A stretch of 7,295 nucleotides of DNA, from contig UQDF01000077.1 of NCBI GenBank assembly GCA_900539765.1, forward strand, positions 1-7,295, given 5' to 3'. How positions within the stretch are numbered: the first letter of the stretch is position 1; each line of letters begins with the position of its first letter. The notes beneath the pieces are model-generated. The model was not told the origin of the DNA, searched no databases, and saw only the letters and a program-made list of their open reading frames with translations. The position numbers and the translations under genes are program-made. Shown here one piece after another: positions 4,593-7,295 of this stretch. This DNA is from an uncultured Porphyromonas sp. Lineage in GTDB: Bacteria; Bacteroidota; Bacteroidia; Bacteroidales; Porphyromonadaceae.

Positions 4593-7100
4593 TTATTGTG
4601 TTATGACCACCTTGTCAGTCTGTGTGCTGTCAGATGAGATGGTGCGAACGATGTATAGTCCGTCAGGTAGCTCAGAGACGCCCATATCGATGCGCTGGCA
4701 AGGAGCTGTGCGGTAGTCACGGAGTAGCTGACCCGTGGTGTCGTATACCTGAAGACCCTCAAGGGCAGCGCCCTCAGCAGTGATCGTACCGTAAGCGTAC
4801 TGAACCGTCGTCGTACCTCTCTCTACTAGCTCCTGGAGGTGACGTGGTGAAGCCTCAAAGACGTAGATAAAGTCGAAAGTGTGCTTGGGATCACCATAGG
4901 ATAGTAGCCAGTGCTCAGCCTTCGTGCAGTAACCCTCTAGGTCATAGCTAAACTCGCCGAAGCCTCCGTTTTCCTCTGTAAGAGGGAGCATAGGCCAGAA
5001 TACCTTGGTCTGAGCCTTGTCATCGTACTGATAGCGTAGCTCGAAGACGGGATCTGCCTTGCCCTTCTCAGGATCGGTCTCACCCTGATTATAGGTATAG
5101 TTTATCGCTTTGACGCTAGACATCAGTCCCTGCTCATCCCATGTGTACTGCTCACCCTTCATATAGAGCCACTTGGTCTGAACGGCTGCATACTTGACCT
5201 CTGACTTCTGTCCCTTCTCGTTGTAACTGTAGAAAGTCTTGCCTGTGGGTGTCGACACTGTGGGGTGATCTGTATCTACTCCCGTAGCCTCTCCAAACTG
5301 CTCCTCGATGAGCTGTCCCTTGTCGTTGTAGATGTAATCATTCATGACCTTGGCGCTCTGCTCTACCCAATAGTCTATCTGTCCATCGGGACGGTAGGCG
5401 ATCTTGGTATCAGCCATATCATTGTCGAAGAGCTTCATCTGGCGTCTTACCATACGCCCCTTATCATCGTAAGTGTAGTGTGTAAACATACTAGGCTTGC
5501 CATTGTCGTAGGCGAGCGTGATATCAATGTCTGATATACGTCCCTCCTCATCGTATCGTATGTCGTTGCGAGACTCGACGGTTCCATCGCTCTTCATTGA
5601 GGTGCGAGATACCCACTTTTTGTTTTCGTCGTAGCCGTAGGTGTAGACCGTCGCCGTAGCCACTGTAGGCTCTACCTTCGTTAGGTAGTACTCGTAGGTT
5701 ATAGGACCAGCCTTTGCGAAGGTCGCCGTGATCTTGCTATCTTCAAAGAGCTGAAACTCTAGATCCTCTAGGATATCGTCGTCATTGACCTTGAGCTCCT
5801 GTAGCTCATAGCCCTCCTCAGGTGTAGCGACCACCTTGTAGGTCTCACCTTGGGGCATGAATGGCCAGTCCTCCTTGTCGTAGCCCTCTAGAGCTATCGT
5901 CCCGTGCTCTGTCTCTTCGATGGTAACCTTGGCATACTCGAAGATAGGTGTAGGCTCTCCATACTCATCCTCATTCTTGCTAAATAGTGCCCAGCCCTTG
6001 CGTCTAGCTACACTAGCAGCCTTGGGAGTCCATACGTTGCCCTCTTGGTATGTAACCTTGGTCCCCAGAGCAAAAATCTTATAAGCAGGTGACGTCGCAT
6101 TGTAGTCGGCACCATGATCTGCCAAATCCTCTACAAGAGCCAGTGTCGTCTCTGCAGGGAGTGCACAGAGGTGCAAGCTGAGTAGCTTTAGGTTGGGGCA
6201 ATTGGCTACGGTCACCTTGGAGAGTTTCTTACAGCGCTCTAGGTAGACCTGAACAAGTGCGGTATGACCAGATAGATCTATCTCCTCTATCTGAGACTCC
6301 TGTAGGTAGATATACTTTAGATTGTCAGATTTAGGTAGCTTTACCGTAGCAAGCTTAAGGCAAGAACTAGCTGTGAGATCCTCTAGAGCAACACAGTCTG
6401 AGAGATCTAGTGTGGTGATCTCTGCCTGCATACAGTCTAGCGTGGTGAGCTGGCTCATCCCCTTTAGATTAAGCTCCTTCACAGGATTGCGAGCTACGTT
6501 TATGCTCTTCAGATTGACTAGACCCGTTATGTCTAGATCAGTCACTCCGCTGTTTTGGAGCTCTAGCTCCTCGAGTGCTGTACATCCGGAGAGGGTGACA
6601 CGCTGGAGCTTCATACTGGCATTGCCTGCGAGAGTCTTGAGACTTGTACAGCCCGTTAGATCTAGTGCAGGCAGGGAGCTGTAGGCGCAGTTTAGCTCTT
6701 TGAGCGAGGTGACATTCTTAGCCTGTAGATCTGTCAAGCTGCTATTTCTGACGCTAAGCTTCTCGATCGTCTTGGAGCTCGTGATGTCTATGGCTGAGAG
6801 TACGCTGACATACTCGCACTTCATCGCAGTGACAGCACCATGGATCTTGATCTCCAGCTCGGTGGGCGTGTAGGAGGTGCGGTCGGCAGCATAAGCCTCC
6901 GAAAGCCCCTCGAAGGTTATCTCACCCTCACCCTGTATGCTTAGTGAGAGTGGCATAGGATCGTCGTCATCGTTGGTGGGAAGCTCTGTGAGCTTCAAAA
7001 TAATGACATTTCCCTCGGCAGCCTCTTGAGCTGGCAGTGGCGCATAAATAGCCATCCCAAGGAGGGCTAGCAGCGTGGCAATAAGTAGTCGGTGATTCAT
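4593..7100 (-). CDS. T9SS-sorted LRR / InlB-repeat-like / YD-like repeat surface protein
   Basis: The 835-aa product starts with a signal peptide (1-24, cut near LPAQ). A short beta domain with an acidic NDDDD run (43-47) follows. About eleven LRR units of 21-22 residues span 91-322 (for example ALDLTGCTSLKTL). A cap at 313-373 has the EGN and KGW motifs also found in the next gene. Residues about 389-462 match the divergent InlB B-repeat pattern: HGTI, then YKVVATPEEGYEL, then ITATF. Residues about 484-770 hold a string of aromatic-D-x-x-G units such as YTYDDKGRMVRR, YIYNDKGQLIEE and YSYNEKGQK, resembling degenerate YD/RHS repeats. The end (about 780-835, VYDTTGQLL, LPDGLYIV, DKVVITQ) is a T9SS type A sorting domain. 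It is therefore predicted to be displayed on the cell surface. No enzyme motif or RHS toxin core is visible, so an adhesin or binding role is inferred. It is the first gene of the operon, with the promoter upstream and an A-rich leader directly before the ATG. Confidence 0.9.
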   Translation of the reverse strand: MNHRLLIATLLALLGMAIYAPLPAQEAAEGNVIILKLTELPTNDDDDPMPLSLSIQGEGEITFEGLSEAYAADRTSYTPTELEIKIHGAVTAMKCEYVSVLSAIDITSSKTIEKLSVRNSSLTDLQAKNVTSLKELNCAYSSLPALDLTGCTSLKTLAGNASMKLQRVTLSGCTALEELELQNSGVTDLDITGLVNLKSINVARNPVKELNLKGMSQLTTLDCMQAEITTLDLSDCVALEDLTASSCLKLATVKLPKSDNLKYIYLQESQIEEIDLSGHTALVQVYLERCKKLSKVTVANCPNLKLLSLHLCALPAETTLALVEDLADHGADYNATSPAYKIFALGTKVTYQEGNVWTPKAASVARRKGWALFSKNEDEYGEPTPIFEYAKVTIEETEHGTIALEGYDKEDWPFMPQGETYKVVATPEEGYELQELKVNDDDILEDLEFQLFEDSKITATFAKAGPITYEYYLTKVEPTVATATVYTYGYDENKKWVSRTSMKSDGTVESRNDIRYDEEGRISDIDITLAYDNGKPSMFTHYTYDDKGRMVRRQMKLFDNDMADTKIAYRPDGQIDYWVEQSAKVMNDYIYNDKGQLIEEQFGEATGVDTDHPTVSTPTGKTFYSYNEKGQKSEVKYAAVQTKWLYMKGEQYTWDEQGLMSSVKAINYTYNQGETDPEKGKADPVFELRYQYDDKAQTKVFWPMLPLTEENGGFGEFSYDLEGYCTKAEHWLLSYGDPKHTFDFIYVFEASPRHLQELVERGTTTVQYAYGTITAEGAALEGLQVYDTTGQLLRDYRTAPCQRIDMGVSELPDGLYIVRTISSDSTQTDKVVITQ
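6135..6830 (-). repeat. Array of about eleven 21-22-residue LRR units
   Basis: Within the 835-aa protein, residues about 91-322 repeat a pattern like L-x-x-L-x-x-x-x-S-x-L-x-x-L-D-L-S-x-C. Examples are QLTTLDCMQAEITTLDLSDC and NLKYIYLQESQIEEIDLSGH. The Asn of the usual LRR consensus is often replaced by Ser, Ala or Glu, so this array is more degenerate than the one in the next gene. Confidence 0.78.
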
Positions 7101-7177
7101 TGTTTTTTTGAACTTATGTTGGTTAGGATTATCTGCGTATTAACACGAAAGAGGATCAATAAGATACGATGTTGCAT
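7097..7177 (-). CDS. Candidate 26-codon upstream ORF overlapping the first operon gene
   Basis: Read on the - strand, an ATG at 7177-7175 opens a frame encoding a peptide that starts MQHRILLILFRV and ends SSKKQ. Its TGA (7099-7097) overlaps the ATG of the 835-aa gene as ATGA. The start lies only about ten bases after the -7 promoter element, so the mRNA would have almost no leader before it. Its Leu/Ile-rich start could serve a leader-peptide or translational-coupling role. Nothing shows that it is translated, and short ORFs of this size arise by chance. Confidence 0.22.
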   Translation of the reverse strand: MQHRILLILFRVNTQIILTNISSKKQ

Positions 7178-7186
7178 CTGTTTTCG

Positions 7187-7217
7187 CAAAGGTAGTAATT
7201 ATTTGTTTAGTACGCAA
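7187..7217 (-). promoter_or_regulatory. Bacteroidetes-type promoter of the operon
   Basis: On the - strand the -7 element TACCTTTG (7194-7187) matches TAnnTTTG exactly. A TTG (7217-7215) lies 20 bases upstream, the usual place for the Bacteroidetes -33 element. The spacer is A+T-rich. The -33 region contains a directly repeated TATTG (CTATTGCTATTG on the - strand), so a second TTG lies 6 bases further out. Transcription would begin near 7180, giving a 5' leader of about 80 bases before the 835-aa gene. Confidence 0.65.
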
Positions 7218-7274
7218 TAGCAATAGTTTGGTATAAAATAGACGCACATTCCAGTGTCAAGTGCAACACACTTA

Positions 7275-7282
7275 CAAATGTA
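7275..7282 (-). promoter_or_regulatory. Possible second upstream -7 element
   Basis: TACATTTG on the - strand matches TAnnTTTG, about 88 bases upstream of the main -7 element, and is preceded by a short A/T-rich run. Its -33 partner would fall beyond the right edge of the window, so the call rests on one eight-base motif. Confidence 0.3.
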
Positions 7283-7295
7283 GGAAAAAAACTTC

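Noticed and set aside
6322..6684. A 120-codon + strand ORF within the 835-aa gene
   Set aside because: It is a Ser/Arg/Val-rich antisense shadow of the LRR array. Repeated LRR codons keep the opposite strand open.
7253..7273. Short inverted repeats (AGTGT/ACACT and AAGTG/CACTT) near the right edge
   Set aside because: Stems are only 5 bp and overlap each other, with no T tract and no clear operator symmetry. This is within chance expectation.

Overview
The window looks like chromosomal DNA of a Bacteroidota bacterium, most likely Porphyromonas or a close relative. Three things point there. All three long proteins end in a type IX secretion system (T9SS) type A sorting domain. The upstream region carries a Bacteroidetes-type promoter (TTG, 20 nt, TAnnTTTG). 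Start codons are preceded by A-rich leaders, with no strong Shine-Dalgarno sequence except possibly at the third gene. GC content is near 50 percent by eye. The genus is an inference, not a measurement.

Layout, left to right. Positions 1-105 are the 3' end of a group II intron on the + strand. A complete domain V has the CGC catalytic triad typical of subgroup IIC. Domain VI has a bulged branch-point adenosine, and the intron ends in CGAT. The frame of the intron-encoded reverse transcriptase appears to run through these domains. A perfect stem-loop (108-131) begins three bases after the predicted 3' splice site. The rest of the window, 162-7100, is a tight three-gene cluster on the - strand with gaps of only 12 and 9 bp. 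Its promoter lies at about 7187-7217, and the upstream edge holds a possible second -7 element and a small upstream ORF.

In transcription order the operon encodes three proteins. The first (835 aa) combines leucine-rich repeats (LRR), a divergent InlB B-repeat and YD-like repeats. The second (766 aa) is an LRR protein built from two copies of one cap-LRR-cap unit. The third (702 aa) consists of three tandem copies of a probable beta-helix domain. Each has an N-terminal signal peptide and a C-terminal T9SS sorting domain. They are therefore predicted to cross the inner membrane by Sec, then be exported by the T9SS and attached to the cell surface. No catalytic motif is visible in any of them. 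The likeliest role is a co-expressed set of surface adhesin or binding proteins, and the partner or ligand cannot be read from sequence. The operon and the intron are convergent, so readthrough from the operon would make RNA antisense to the intron's catalytic core.
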